Source: JADKIH01 sp031427625 (lineage in GTDB: Bacteria > Bacteroidota > Bacteroidia > AKYH767-A > 2013-40CM-41-45). From it: a stretch of 38,262 nucleotides of DNA. The stretch is from the NCBI GenBank assembly GCA_031427625.1, contig JANPNV010000033.1, forward strand, positions 1 through 38,262, given 5' to 3'. A program made the translations under genes and the position numbers. Positions 18,045-26,342 of the stretch are shown here, piece by piece; the stretch's first letter is position 1; every line of letters starts with the position of its first letter. The notes beneath the pieces are model-generated. The model had not been told where the DNA came from and searched no databases. It saw only the letters and a program-made list of their open reading frames with translations.

Positions 18045-18393
18045 ATGTCCAGACCTATCCCTTTTGGAATCCCAGCAGATGATTATCAGAAGTCATTTGA
18101 TTTTACAGGAAGGTTCTGATGTAATATTAACAGTTGGGGTGATCTGGATTATTGGATGTGCGAAACCGGCGATCTTGCAACGCCTGGAATTAATGGTGCA
18201 TTTATAAAGCGTCATAATCAGCAAAAACCGATGACAAAAAATATTTCTGCTGATTGTATAGATGATGCGATGAAAAAAGTGGAAGAAGGCGGTGGCCAAG
18301 ATTGTAGTTCCGAAAACCAGTTTATCGACTGTCGGTTACTATGCTTTCTTTAAAGATCCTGATGGGGTTATGTCAGAATAAATGGAGGAATAG
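18045..18393 (+). pseudogene. Decayed VOC (glyoxalase-like) gene
   Basis: Remains of a single-domain VOC-family gene of about 120 codons. It starts MSRPIPFGIPADDYQKSFDF, close to the usual start of these proteins. The frame is disrupted where FYRKVFGW would be expected, with a TGA at 18117. It then reads WGDLDYWMCETGD and ATPGINGAFIKRH up to VEEGGG. An extra base near 18298 shifts the frame, after which KIVVPKTSLSTVGYYAFFKDPDG is readable in another frame, and another indel near 18377 separates off the final codons (GIMEE-stop). At least three lesions in about 350 bases argue against sequencing error alone. It points away from mobA and fills most of the otherwise gene-free 17949-18417 gap. 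Confidence 0.85.
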
Positions 18394-18417
18394 AATGAGA
18401 AGTAAAAAAATAATTGC

Positions 18418-19134
18418 TTAATCATACGATTCAAATTTTATTTTCTTTTTATCATATCCCATTTCTTCGATTTTTTTTCTAGCATCGTGAAGCATGTCGC
18501 GCCATCCACAAAGATAAAAAGTCGCCGAACGTTTGTCTGCAAAGAGTTCTTCATATACTGCATGGACATACCCTTTTTTTCCCGACCACCCGGGATTGTC
18601 GCGCGATAACACTGGGATAAAATGAAAATCAGGATTATTGGATGCCAGTTCGTCTAATTCTTTCCGATAAAGAATATCTTTTTCCCAACGATTTCCGAAA
18701 ATAAGATAAATGTTTTTGTATGGAATATTGTTGTTAATGATATGAAGAATCATTGAACGTAAGGGCGCTATTCCTGTACCGGTTCCAATGAAACATAAAT
18801 CTTCTTCTATAGGTTGTTGTAATGTAAATTTCCCCAGTGGTTTAGACACTTCAATAGTTGCACCTTTGTTTGTATTCTCCCATAGAAACGGAGTGCCTAG
18901 ACCTTTTGGATTAAGGACAATAGCCAATTCGAAAGTATTGTCGTTGAGAGGGGGGGATGCAATTGAATAGCTTCTGTTCGTATACTTTGATTCAATAGGC
19001 AGATTTAGCATGATGAATTGTCCGGGTTTAAATGTAAATGGAACTTCATCTGGAACTTTGAAGAAAAAACGTTTCACCAGATCAGTTTCTGTAACAATAT
19101 CGGTGATTACACATGGGAAGTATTTGTATGACAT
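18418..19134 (-). CDS. FNR-like FAD/NAD(P)H oxidoreductase
   Basis: A 238-residue ferredoxin-NADP reductase-type flavoprotein without an iron-sulfur domain. An FAD-binding barrel comes first (FKPGQFIMLNLP; NRSYSIASPP, the R-x-Y-S motif; GLGTPFLWEN; KPLGKFTL) and then the NAD(P)-binding lobe (CFIGTGTGIAPLRSMI; YLIFGNRWEKDILYRKELDELA; YLCGWRDMLHDARKKIEEMG). It would move electrons between NAD(P)H and a small acceptor such as ferredoxin or flavodoxin. No partner is encoded next to it. It lies upstream of the Mo-enzyme operon on the same strand but is separated from it by a pseudogene, so a link is possible but unproven. It ends with a short basic tail and FESYD, with no terminal Tyr/Trp of the plant type. 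Confidence 0.9.
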   Translation of the reverse strand: MSYKYFPCVITDIVTETDLVKRFFFKVPDEVPFTFKPGQFIMLNLPIESKYTNRSYSIASPPLNDNTFELAIVLNPKGLGTPFLWENTNKGATIEVSKPLGKFTLQQPIEEDLCFIGTGTGIAPLRSMILHIINNNIPYKNIYLIFGNRWEKDILYRKELDELASNNPDFHFIPVLSRDNPGWSGKKGYVHAVYEELFADKRSATFYLCGWRDMLHDARKKIEEMGYDKKKIKFESYD

Positions 19135-19183
19135 TTTCTGATTTAATGTTGCAAGATAATATTAAAGATAAAACGCGATTCGA

Positions 19184-20209
19184 CTAGCGTTTATAATCTT
19201 TCAATACAGAGATGAGTATATCAAGCATAAGATCATTAAAATCGAGATGGGTAACCATACGAATTGTTTGCTTTCCGAATTGAACAGCTTTGATGTTATT
19301 AATAGATAGATAATCAAGAAAATGTAGTAATGAAACTTCTTGCTTGAGTCTGAAGACGACAATATTCGTTTCAACTGGCATAATGTCATCGATATAAGAA
19401 AGTGATTTTAATGAATCACCAATCACTGTCGCTCTCTTGTGGTCTTCCTTTAGTCGTTCAACATGATGATTAAGTGCATAGATCCCTGCTGCAGCGAGAT
19501 ATCCGGATTGTCGCATACCTCCACCAAATCCTTTTCGTACACGTTTGGCCATTTTAATATTTTCATGGCTGGATAAGATCAGTGAGCCTACAGGGGCACC
19601 AAGTCCTTTCGAGAGACAAATAGAAATAGTGTCGAACAATTGGCCGATTTCTTTTGTTGAATCTCCTGTTTCTGCAATGGCATTAAAAATTCTTGCACCA
19701 TCAAGATGAATTTTCAGATTATGTTTTCTGCTTTTTGCGGAAATGTCTATCATTTGTTGAAGGTTATAATAGCTTCCACCTCCTTTGTTGCATGTGTTTT
19801 CTATCGACACGAGCGAAGTAAATGGTTGATGTATGCTCTCGGGAGGATTAATATTTTCTTCGATTTGCTGTGGGGTAATCCTGCCACGATCGCCATCGAG
19901 CAGCCGAGCAGATAATCCTGAATTAGAAGCGATGCCTCCTCCTTCATAATAATAAATGTGTGATCCTTTATCGCAGATTACTTCCTGCTGTGGTTGAGTG
20001 AGGATGCGAATTCCAATCTGGTTTGTCATTGTACCGCTTGGACAAAATAATCCGGCTTCCATTGAGAAGAGTGCAGCGGCCTTTGCTTCCAATTCCTTTA
20101 CCGTCGGGTCTTCGTCAAAGACATCATCGCCGACTCTGGCCGAGAACATTGCTTCGAGCATGGGAGGTGTAGGACGTGTAACGGTATCACTTCTGAGGTC
20201 GATGAGCAT
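19184..20209 (-). CDS. ltaE: Low-specificity L-threonine aldolase
   Basis: A 341-residue PLP-dependent fold type I enzyme that splits L-threonine or L-allo-threonine into glycine and acetaldehyde. The N-terminus, MLIDLRSDTVTRPTPPMLEAM, is characteristic. PLP-site landmarks are LFCPSGTMTNQIG, D170 in IHLDGARIFNA (pairs with the pyridine nitrogen) and the Schiff-base lysine K201 in SICLSKGLGAPVGSL, followed by RVRKGFGGGMRQSGYLAAAG. Full length for the family and cytoplasmic. It is a separate unit: 49 bases lie between its stop and the FNR gene downstream on the same strand, and 64 bases separate it from the VOC gene upstream. Confidence 0.95.
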   Translation of the reverse strand: MLIDLRSDTVTRPTPPMLEAMFSARVGDDVFDEDPTVKELEAKAAALFSMEAGLFCPSGTMTNQIGIRILTQPQQEVICDKGSHIYYYEGGGIASNSGLSARLLDGDRGRITPQQIEENINPPESIHQPFTSLVSIENTCNKGGGSYYNLQQMIDISAKSRKHNLKIHLDGARIFNAIAETGDSTKEIGQLFDTISICLSKGLGAPVGSLILSSHENIKMAKRVRKGFGGGMRQSGYLAAAGIYALNHHVERLKEDHKRATVIGDSLKSLSYIDDIMPVETNIVVFRLKQEVSLLHFLDYLSINNIKAVQFGKQTIRMVTHLDFNDLMLDILISVLKDYKR

Positions 20210-20273
20210 TGTAATATTGTAGTTATTTACTTAAGTGAGAATTCAATAAAATGATGAATTAATGTTATGTTTT

Positions 20274-21110
20274 TTAAGCAGTAATCATTTTTTCGATGTC
20301 CAGCTTTTTCATTTGTAAGACTGCATTCATAACTCTTCCTGCTTTGCTAGGATCGCTCATTAGCTTGCCGATAATTTCAGGGACGATTTGCCAAGATACA
20401 CCAAACTGATCTTTAAGCCACCCACACATACTTTCCTGTCCGCCTTCAGTAAGTTTGTGCCAGTAATAATCGATTTCTTCCTGTGTGCTGCAACTAACCA
20501 TAAATGAAACTCCCTCATTGAATGTATAATCGTGAACACCCGGGCCATCCATAGCTATGAAATTATTATTATTTAATCGGAATTCCGAATACATTACTTT
20601 TCCACCATTGGGACTTTCAAGTGGATATTTAAGCAGAAGGTCTATCGAAGACTCTTTAAAAATTGAACTGTAAAAATTAATTGCCTGTTCGGCTTTCCCA
20701 AATTGATCATTTGCAAATAATAATGACGAAGTTATTTTTTGTTTTTCATTCTTATTGTCGGCAAGAGAAATCTGCCACGTCATTCCATATTTGTCCTGTA
20801 ACCAGCCATATCTTTCACTCCAGTCGTATTTATCAATAGGCATTAATGCTTTTCCGCCTTCAATTAATTTTTCCCACAACTCATTTGATTCTTGTATTGA
20901 AGGAGAAGTGACAAAAAATGAAATGGAAGGATTAATTTTAAATTTTGGTCCTCCATTCAGATGCATTATTTTATTGCCATTTAATTCTAAGATTATTACC
21001 ATCGGTGTTTCAATGATAATTTTTGAATTTTTAAAAAGTGAGCAATAAAAACTTGCAGAGTCCTTTGCATTTCCATCATACCAAATACACGGTGTAATTG
21101 GTTCTCTCAT
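20274..21110 (-). CDS. Two-domain PhnB-type VOC protein
   Basis: A 278-residue protein with two tandem VOC (glyoxalase fold) domains of the PhnB / 3-demethylubiquinone-methyltransferase-like type. The first (about 1-130) has ITPCIWYDGNAKDSASFYCSLF and ends GWLQDKYGMTWQISL. The second (about 133-265) has LLFANDQFGKAEQAINFYSSIF and ends GWLKDQFGVSWQIVPEIIGKL. These proteins are usually cytoplasmic and of unknown substrate; the name refers to distant similarity only and should not be read as ubiquinone synthesis. All four halves of the fold appear intact, unlike the unrelated VOC pseudogene 2 kb away. The gene is alone between the aldolase and the Kazal-like lipoprotein, on the same strand as both. 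Confidence 0.9.
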   Translation of the reverse strand: MREPITPCIWYDGNAKDSASFYCSLFKNSKIIIETPMVIILELNGNKIMHLNGGPKFKINPSISFFVTSPSIQESNELWEKLIEGGKALMPIDKYDWSERYGWLQDKYGMTWQISLADNKNEKQKITSSLLFANDQFGKAEQAINFYSSIFKESSIDLLLKYPLESPNGGKVMYSEFRLNNNNFIAMDGPGVHDYTFNEGVSFMVSCSTQEEIDYYWHKLTEGGQESMCGWLKDQFGVSWQIVPEIIGKLMSDPSKAGRVMNAVLQMKKLDIEKMITA

Positions 21111-21123
21111 AATTATTACGTTT

Positions 21124-21339
21124 TTATTTGACTGTTATCCCCTTTGTTCTCGCAATACATTCATTGCAATATGTATTGCCATCGCATCCTATAACTCCGG
21201 GGCAATCCATTGTACATATGTCGTTTTTATGCTTTTGATATAATTGTGAATCAAAACAGGCGACACCCTTGCTGCAAGAAGATATTATTAGTGAGAAGGA
21301 TATTAGAAAAAATAAAAACCCTGATTTGAATTTAATCAT
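21124..21339 (-). CDS. Kazal-like lipoprotein
   Basis: A 71-residue lipoprotein. A hydrophobic signal (FLFFLISFSLIIS) ends in a lipobox with C22 as the lipidated residue. The mature part has six cysteines (C28, C42, C46, C52, C58, C61) and ends GCDGNTYCNECIARTKGI, matching the core of Kazal-type serine-protease inhibitor domains as found in Bacteroidota (GCDGxTYxNxC). The first half is shorter and the Cys spacing differs from animal Kazal domains, so inhibition is uncertain. It may be anchored in a membrane facing the periplasm or surface. It lies 13 bases before the VOC gene on the same strand, so the two may be co-transcribed by position only. In a window rich in secreted proteases, an inhibitor role would be sensible. 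Confidence 0.8.
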   Translation of the reverse strand: MIKFKSGFLFFLISFSLIISSCSKGVACFDSQLYQKHKNDICTMDCPGVIGCDGNTYCNECIARTKGITVK

Positions 21340-21402
21340 TTTTTAAAATTAGTCCTGGTAATAATTTGTGATGTATCATTATTTAAATGGCTGAAATAAA
21401 TT

Positions 21403-22044
21403 CTATTTTTTTCTCACTACCATCAATCCATCTCTTACCGGAAGAAGGATATTTTCAACTCTGTTATCATGCAGAATTTTTTCGTTAAAAGATTTTATTG
21501 CAATTGTGTCTTTGTCCAGCTTGTCATTCGGATCGAGAACCTTGCCTGACCATAATACATTATCAGCTATGATAAATCCTCCAGTTCTGACTTTTTCAAA
21601 AACTAAATCATAATAAATAGAATAATTTATCTTATCAGCATCAATAAAAACAATGTCGAATGGACCGGGAAGTGAGGGGATAATTGTACGGGCATCGCCG
21701 TAATGGGTTTGTATTTTATTCTCCATTGCCGCTAATGAAATATACTTTTTTACCAATGGTTCCAGTTCATCGTTAATGTCAATGGTGTGAAGTATTCCTC
21801 CATCTGCAAGTCCTTCAGCAAAACAAATAGCTGAGTATCCTGTGTAGGTGCCGATTTCTAAAATTGACTTTGGTCTGATCATGTAACTAAACATGCTAAG
21901 CAACCTGCCTTGCAAATGACCGGAAAGCATTCTTGGCATTAATACATTTGCATGAGTTTCTCTGTTGAGTTGTTGCAGGACTGTAGATTCTTCAGTTGTA
22001 TGTTTTTCAGAATAATCAGTAAGTGCAGGATCAAGAAATTCCAT
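21403..22044 (-). CDS. Class I SAM-dependent O-methyltransferase
   Basis: A 213-residue methyltransferase of the catechol/caffeoyl-CoA O-methyltransferase (OMT3) type. SAM motif I is ILEIGTYTGYSAICFAEGL, motif II is around LHTIDINDELEPL, and the metal-site region is DIVFIDADKINYSIYYDL followed by GGFIIADNVLWSGKV, whose Asp and Asn residues match the divalent-metal ligands of the family. The C-terminus reads LLPVRDGLMVVRKK, the usual end. Substrate cannot be told from sequence. Its start codon is five bases after the stop of the Omp28-like gene, so the two are likely one transcript. Confidence 0.93.
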   Translation of the reverse strand: MEFLDPALTDYSEKHTTEESTVLQQLNRETHANVLMPRMLSGHLQGRLLSMFSYMIRPKSILEIGTYTGYSAICFAEGLADGGILHTIDINDELEPLVKKYISLAAMENKIQTHYGDARTIIPSLPGPFDIVFIDADKINYSIYYDLVFEKVRTGGFIIADNVLWSGKVLDPNDKLDKDTIAIKSFNEKILHDNRVENILLPVRDGLMVVRKK

Positions 22045-22049
22045 AGCTG

Positions 22050-22958
22050 TTAATTCCAGTCTTTCGATTCCCTGAACGAAACCCGTTGCACATTTTCAAT
22101 CCAGTGTCCAGAAATTAAAGGAGAGTATTTATCCACGAAAACAATCAGATGAGAGTTATCGATATCTATTCCAGATAAATCGATTGTGAAATTGGTAATG
22201 TAATCATTACCCTTTGTCATTGCAGATTCAGGAATGATAGCACCTTCAACACCATCAGGCGTCACAACTTTTCTTAATACATTTTTATGTGAATAAAGAT
22301 GAATGGTATCATTCAGTGCATAAAGTGGAAGCAGCGTATCCGGAGTAGCGCCTTCAAAACTGAAATCGTTAATCTGATCATATGTTGAATCATTACTTAA
22401 TACTACATCCTGAACTACATATGCATGTATTCTGTATTGGCCAAACATATTTGCGCTGAATCCCACATGAACGGTTAGAGTAAGAGTTCCACCCTGAATA
22501 GCCTCAGCTTCCAGAGCGAGTCCGCAAGATGGGGCATCGCCAATGGATGAAAATACATTTCCAGCCCACATGTCAGGAGATAAATCTGCGAATGAACTCA
22601 GGTGTCTGTTGATCATTCCTGATGGATAAACCCCAACTGGATTAAACAATGAATCATAATAATTCATTCCGCTGAAGCTTTGATTGAGAGAGGTGTCGGA
22701 CAAAGGGTCGTTGATATGCATGGCAACACCATAGACTCGTCCGGGATTAAAACGTATTAAAGAGTCGAGGGTCAGGTTTGCCTTTGGACACTGACCTCCG
22801 GAAGTTTGCGTGAAGCTTTCAATAAGAATTTTTTGTTGGAAGTGATCAGGCACCGATGAAACGGCTGGCGCATTATTCGGATCAGGAACGGATGGGCTGT
22901 CTTTTGAACATGCGTTAAGTATAACAACGCCCAAAATGATGAGAAGTATTTTTTTCAT
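22050..22958 (-). CDS. Omp28-related lipoprotein
   Basis: A 302-residue exported lipoprotein (signal MKKILLIILGVVILNAC with the lipobox Cys at 17). Residues about 43-140 carry the thioredoxin-like start of Omp28-type proteins (KILIESFTQTSGGQCPKANLTLDSL, YGVAMHINDPL, YPSGMINR), followed by a beta-rich C-terminal half. Omp28 proteins sit in the outer membrane of Bacteroidota; their function is unknown, and adhesion or redox roles have been proposed. In many relatives the first strand ends in a Cys-x-x-Cys motif; here only one Cys (in GGQCPK) remains, so disulfide exchange seems unlikely. It is the first gene of a probable unit with the O-methyltransferase and is divergent from the OmpH-like gene. 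Confidence 0.85.
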   Translation of the reverse strand: MKKILLIILGVVILNACSKDSPSVPDPNNAPAVSSVPDHFQQKILIESFTQTSGGQCPKANLTLDSLIRFNPGRVYGVAMHINDPLSDTSLNQSFSGMNYYDSLFNPVGVYPSGMINRHLSSFADLSPDMWAGNVFSSIGDAPSCGLALEAEAIQGGTLTLTVHVGFSANMFGQYRIHAYVVQDVVLSNDSTYDQINDFSFEGATPDTLLPLYALNDTIHLYSHKNVLRKVVTPDGVEGAIIPESAMTKGNDYITNFTIDLSGIDIDNSHLIVFVDKYSPLISGHWIENVQRVSFRESKDWN

Positions 22959-23039
22959 GGGGATGGTGAAATGAATTAGGGCAATTTAATAAAATTTTCA
23001 GATGCCTTCAAAAAGATATTATTATGGTTCAGATTCCTT

Positions 23040-23047
23040 TATCTTTG
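23040..23047 (+). promoter_or_regulatory. Candidate -7 box for the OmpH-like gene
   Basis: TATCTTTG is a full match to the Bacteroidota -7 consensus TAnnTTTG. Transcription would begin around 23054, about ten bases before the ATG at 23064, giving a very short leader. A clear -33 TTTG is not visible. By eye only. Confidence 0.45.
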
Positions 23048-23063
23048 GCCAAAATTAACGATT

Positions 23064-23651
23064 ATGAGGAATATCTCTATCACTTTAAATGTGATTCTGC
23101 TGGTGGCTGTAGCCTTTTTGTATTACCTGCATTTTAAGGACAAGTCGGGGAATACCATGGATGTTGAACAGAAACAGTCTGTTTCATTTCCCAATGCAGG
23201 AATTTTATTTGTAAACTCTGATTCATTACTCGATGAATACGAATTTTATAAAAATAAGAAGAGTGAATTCGAAGAAGCGAAAAATAGAATAAAGACAGAG
23301 CTTAGAGTTGAAGGCGATAAGCTTCAAAAGGAAATTGAGACTTATCAGCAACAAGGATCAGGCATGTCAGAAATGCAGCGTGCTCAGAAGGAAGAACAAT
23401 TACAGATGAAACAACAGCAGCTTATGCAAAGAAAGGATGACCTTCTTGCAAAGCTGGATGATCAGCAAGGGAAGTCGTCTGATGAATTGTATGCGAAACT
23501 GAACGATTATCTTAGAAGGAAGAAGGACAAGAATTATAATTATGTTTTGGGCTTTCAGAAAGGTGGCGGTATTCTTTATGCAAACGACAGTTTGAACATT
23601 ACGAAAGAAATAGTGGATGGGTTGAATAAAGAGTATAAGGAACAGAAGTGA
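23064..23651 (+). CDS. OmpH/Skp-family periplasmic chaperone-like protein
   Basis: A 195-residue OmpH/Skp-like protein. A hydrophobic N-terminal segment (about 4-24, ITLNVILLVAVAFLYYLHF) acts as a signal or membrane anchor with no obvious cleavage site. It is followed by GILFVNSDSLLDEYEFYKN, the strand-helix start of the family. Then comes a long heptad-rich coiled coil (about 70-145, with many Q, E, K residues), and the C-terminal NYVLGFQKGGGILYANDSLNITKEIVDGLNKEYKEQ completes the small beta body. Skp holds unfolded outer-membrane proteins in the periplasm as a trimer; the same role is inferred here. The possible lack of signal cleavage would tether it to the inner membrane. It is transcribed alone, divergent from the Omp28 gene. 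Confidence 0.9.
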   Translation: MRNISITLNVILLVAVAFLYYLHFKDKSGNTMDVEQKQSVSFPNAGILFVNSDSLLDEYEFYKNKKSEFEEAKNRIKTELRVEGDKLQKEIETYQQQGSGMSEMQRAQKEEQLQMKQQQLMQRKDDLLAKLDDQQGKSSDELYAKLNDYLRRKKDKNYNYVLGFQKGGGILYANDSLNITKEIVDGLNKEYKEQK

Positions 23652-23722
23652 TCTTTGGTGGGATGATTAACGAATACGTAAATCGAAAAATTGCAACATT
23701 GTATTTTTAAATTATTCCCGCC

Positions 23723-23788
23723 GACCCCGAATGTGGTCATACGTTTGCAGAAAAAAATGCATCACCAACACCGACTCCGAAGGAGTCG
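23723..23788. repeat. Intergenic stem-loop repeat, two units
   Basis: A perfect hairpin CGACTCC-GAA-GGAGTCG (23772-23788) is followed by AACGTGGGTAAG. About 49 bases before it is a degenerate relative, GACCCCGAATGTGGTC followed by ATACGT (23723-23744). The stretch ACGTTTGCAGAAAAAAATGC with ATCA (23741-23764) lies between. Short 'CGACnCC-GAA-GGnGTCGAACGT' hairpins are frequent between genes of many Bacteroidota, from memory. It fills the 209-base gap between the convergent OmpH-like and geranylgeranyl-reductase-like genes and could act as a terminator or RNA-stabilising element, though it lacks a T run. Confidence 0.7.
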
Positions 23789-23860
23789 AACGTGGGTAAG
23801 TACCTGCTCCGGTTAATCGCCGTACATATCTCCACTGACTTCTGATATGATTACGACAAA

Positions 23861-25099
23861 TTAATTAAAAAGCAATTTAAAATAAAACGACGGTTTTTTA
23901 AGTCGTGAACGCATGTCCAGATCATCGAACATGCACGTTATTGTTTCACGAAGCATGGTGTTCTTTGATGCTTTCTTAACCACTAAATTAAATAGCCAGG
24001 AATGATTTGCTAATTTTTGAATTCCGTGACTTAAACGCAGTTCGTTGCCGAGGGAATGATAGAGGCGATTTTCATATTCCATTAAAAATTGTTTGTCATA
24101 CCTTTTTTCTTTGACGGCCATGATAGCCGTTTCCGCAGCAAGCATACCACTATGCAGGGCATTTCCGATTCCTTCGCCTGTGAATGGATCGATGAGAGAA
24201 GCAGCATCGCCGGTAAGCAGGAAATTTTCTCCGGCAATTGTCCGGCGCGCTGAGCCAAGTGGAAGTCCCCAGCCTTCTGCGGTCCCTTCGCGTGTAGCAT
24301 GAACGAATCTCTTACTAATAACAGGATGTGAATTTATGATATCGTCAAATTTCTTCCTGAGATTTATTTTTTTTCTGGCGACAACTTCGCTAAGCATGCC
24401 GATGCCGACATTTGCTGATCCGTCATTCATTGGAAATATCCAGAAATAACCCGGGAGGAGATCTTTAATAAAATGCAATTCGATGAATTTGTTTTCATGC
24501 ATGCCCGTTACGCCATGGTAATAGGCTCTAACCGAAGCGCAATATGTAGAAAGGTTTTTTTTCTGGGGACAAAGTTTTCGGCCGACTACGGATCGGTCGC
24601 CTTCGGCGCCTATGACGATGTTAAATTTTTTTTGATAATTTCCTTTTTCGTTTTTGAAGAATGCCATTACTCCATCATTCTCTTTGACGATATCTGTCAG
24701 TTCGGTAGAGGTCTCAATTCTTGCGTAATTTTTATCGAGACGATTGAATAGATAATTATCAAAATTTATTCGTCGTGAAATAAATCCGGGAGCGTTTTTA
24801 AGCATGCTTGGATTCGTGGAAAATGGAATATCTAACTGTTTGCCGTCGGGGGCATAAAAACTGATTCCGAAGCTTCCTGTATATTCTGAACTGTTTAAGT
24901 TAAAGTCTTCTACAAAACTGGTATCAATTTTATTTAGAATGTGTACCACCTTACCGCTAAGGGCATCTCCACATATTTTATCACGCGGGAAAATTGCTTT
25001 ATCAACAATTACATGAGGTATTTTCGACTTACTTAAAAAAAGTGAAGCAGCTGATCCTGCCGGTCCGGCGCCTACTATTAATATTTCCTCATCATTCAT
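23861..25099 (-). CDS. Geranylgeranyl-reductase-type flavoprotein
   Basis: A 412-residue FAD-dependent oxidoreductase of the geranylgeranyl reductase family. The N-terminal GAGPAGSAASLFLSK is the dinucleotide-binding loop, followed by DKICGDALSGKVV, the PxxKxCGxG-like motif region of this family. RRINFDNYLFNRL, the GAEGDRSVVGRKL loop and LLTGDAASLIDPFTGEGIGNAL (second FAD motif with the family's PFTGEGI) are all intact. Members reduce isoprenoid double bonds, for example on archaeal lipids, chlorophyll or menaquinone side chains; the bacterial substrate here is unknown. I chose the ATG at 25099; a TTG three codons earlier is less likely. It is divergent from the Nudix gene across 47 bases. 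Confidence 0.88.
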   Translation of the reverse strand: MNDEEILIVGAGPAGSAASLFLSKSKIPHVIVDKAIFPRDKICGDALSGKVVHILNKIDTSFVEDFNLNSSEYTGSFGISFYAPDGKQLDIPFSTNPSMLKNAPGFISRRINFDNYLFNRLDKNYARIETSTELTDIVKENDGVMAFFKNEKGNYQKKFNIVIGAEGDRSVVGRKLCPQKKNLSTYCASVRAYYHGVTGMHENKFIELHFIKDLLPGYFWIFPMNDGSANVGIGMLSEVVARKKINLRKKFDDIINSHPVISKRFVHATREGTAEGWGLPLGSARRTIAGENFLLTGDAASLIDPFTGEGIGNALHSGMLAAETAIMAVKEKRYDKQFLMEYENRLYHSLGNELRLSHGIQKLANHSWLFNLVVKKASKNTMLRETITCMFDDLDMRSRLKKPSFYFKLLFN

Positions 25100-25146
25100 A
25101 AATTTCAATGTGCTGTTAATGCGGAAAGATATATCTTTATTATGAA

Positions 25147-25596
25147 ATGATGGATAATCCTTTTATAGTTCGGGTGTATGGAATATTAATGGACTCCGAA
25201 AAAGGACTTTTGGTAAGTGATGAATTTTATCAGGGTAAATACTTTACGAAATTTCCGGGTGGTGGACTTGAATATGGAGAGGGGACGATTGATTGCCTGA
25301 GAAGGGAGCTGCTGGAAGAGGTGGGAATTGAATTTGAGATATCTCATCATTTTTATACGACGGATTTTTTTGTAGAATCTGCATTTCATTCAGGGAAGCA
25401 GGTGATGAGTATTTACTATTTTATTTTTACAAAGAAAATTTCTGAAATAAAAATATCAGAAAATCCATTTGATTTTGATGTTAATAGTGGAGGCATGCAA
25501 TCTTTTAGATTTATTCCTGTTAGGAAAATTTCCGGCGATATTTTTACTTTTCCTGTCGACCGTCATGTAGCGCTGCTTTTAAATGAGTGTCAGTAA
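25147..25596 (+). CDS. Nudix hydrolase
   Basis: A 149-residue Nudix-fold hydrolase. The complete Nudix box GGLEYGEGTIDCLRRELLEE plus VGI fits G-x5-E-x7-R-E-U-x-E-E-x-G-U with no missing residue, so Mg-dependent cleavage of a nucleoside diphosphate linked to some group X is expected; the substrate is not predictable. It begins FIVRVYGILMDSEKGLLVSDEF and ends with PVDRHVALLLNE. The start ATG lies 47 bases from the divergent flavoprotein start. The last 53 bases overlap the 3' end of rlpA on the opposite strand. Confidence 0.92.
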   Translation: MMDNPFIVRVYGILMDSEKGLLVSDEFYQGKYFTKFPGGGLEYGEGTIDCLRRELLEEVGIEFEISHHFYTTDFFVESAFHSGKQVMSIYYFIFTKKISEIKISENPFDFDVNSGGMQSFRFIPVRKISGDIFTFPVDRHVALLLNECQ

Positions 25597-26266
25597 ATAA
25601 TCTTGAATTGGAGAAGCCATCCTTTTTTAATTTGCTAATCAGTGATTCGGCTTCTTTATCATTATTCATACCGGTGATTAGTAAATAATAGTTTCTGTTA
25701 TCAGAAGGTCCGCTAATAAGTATGACGAGAGAGTCGGTTTTATAATCGAGTGTTAGACTGCTCCCCATATAAAATGCATGTTTCCAATCATCAGTTTTCC
25801 ATACAAAGACAGTCGATTTATTCAACGACTTCATATTTCCGTAACAATCCCATATGTAATTTACCTCTATCAAAGAGTCATTGACAGGATTGGTATTTAA
25901 AAATTTCAGAATATTTATTTTAACCGGAACTACACCGAAGCGAACCATTCCAATTTTTTTAGCCGCAGAAAGTGAGAGATCAATAATCCGACTTCTTTTA
26001 AAAGGGCCGCGATCATTTACCCTGACAATTACTGATTTGTTATTTATCCTGTTTGTGACAAGTAAAAGAGTGTTGAATGGTAATGTTTTATGTGCGGCAG
26101 TAAAATCATCCATATCGTACATTTCTCCATTGCTAGTTTCGCGCCCATGAAAATTAGCATGATAAAAAGAGGCTTTGCCGGTTTTCTGAATTGATTCATC
26201 CTGTCCGAACAGAATGAACGGAGAAAAAATAAAAAGGAATAAAGTGAAGTTTAGTTTAATCCACAT
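25544..26266 (-). CDS. rlpA: RlpA-family septal-ring protein with SPOR-like tail
   Basis: A 240-residue exported RlpA homologue. The signal peptide (about 1-21) ends ILFG. The double-psi beta-barrel domain (about 28-120) has GKASFYHANFHGRETSNGE, AAHKTLPFNTLLLVTN, VIVRVNDRGPF and RIIDLSLSAAKKIGM, with the catalytic-site residues H of AHKTLPF and D of NDRGPF kept. RlpA proteins cut glycan strands lacking stem peptides at the septum, at least in Pseudomonas. A degenerate SPOR-like domain follows (about 160-235, YYLLITGMNNDKEAESLISKLKKDGF), which in such proteins binds bare glycan at the division site. No lipobox is seen, unlike E. coli RlpA. The 3' end overlaps the Nudix gene tail to tail by 53 bases. 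Confidence 0.92.
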   Translation of the reverse strand: MWIKLNFTLFLFIFSPFILFGQDESIQKTGKASFYHANFHGRETSNGEMYDMDDFTAAHKTLPFNTLLLVTNRINNKSVIVRVNDRGPFKRSRIIDLSLSAAKKIGMVRFGVVPVKINILKFLNTNPVNDSLIEVNYIWDCYGNMKSLNKSTVFVWKTDDWKHAFYMGSSLTLDYKTDSLVILISGPSDNRNYYLLITGMNNDKEAESLISKLKKDGFSNSRLFTDTHLKAALHDGRQEK

Positions 26267-26342
26267 CAGTCGTAGAAAATTATTCTGAAATCAGGACTGA
26301 CTTAAATGCCGTGATTTTTATTAAACATACAAAAAATAAAAA

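Noticed and set aside
18004..18353. Two short plus-strand frames (18004-18207 and 18156-18353) as separate genes
   Set aside because: The first is a wrong-frame translation over the decayed VOC gene, and the second is its surviving middle part; a single pseudogene explains both.
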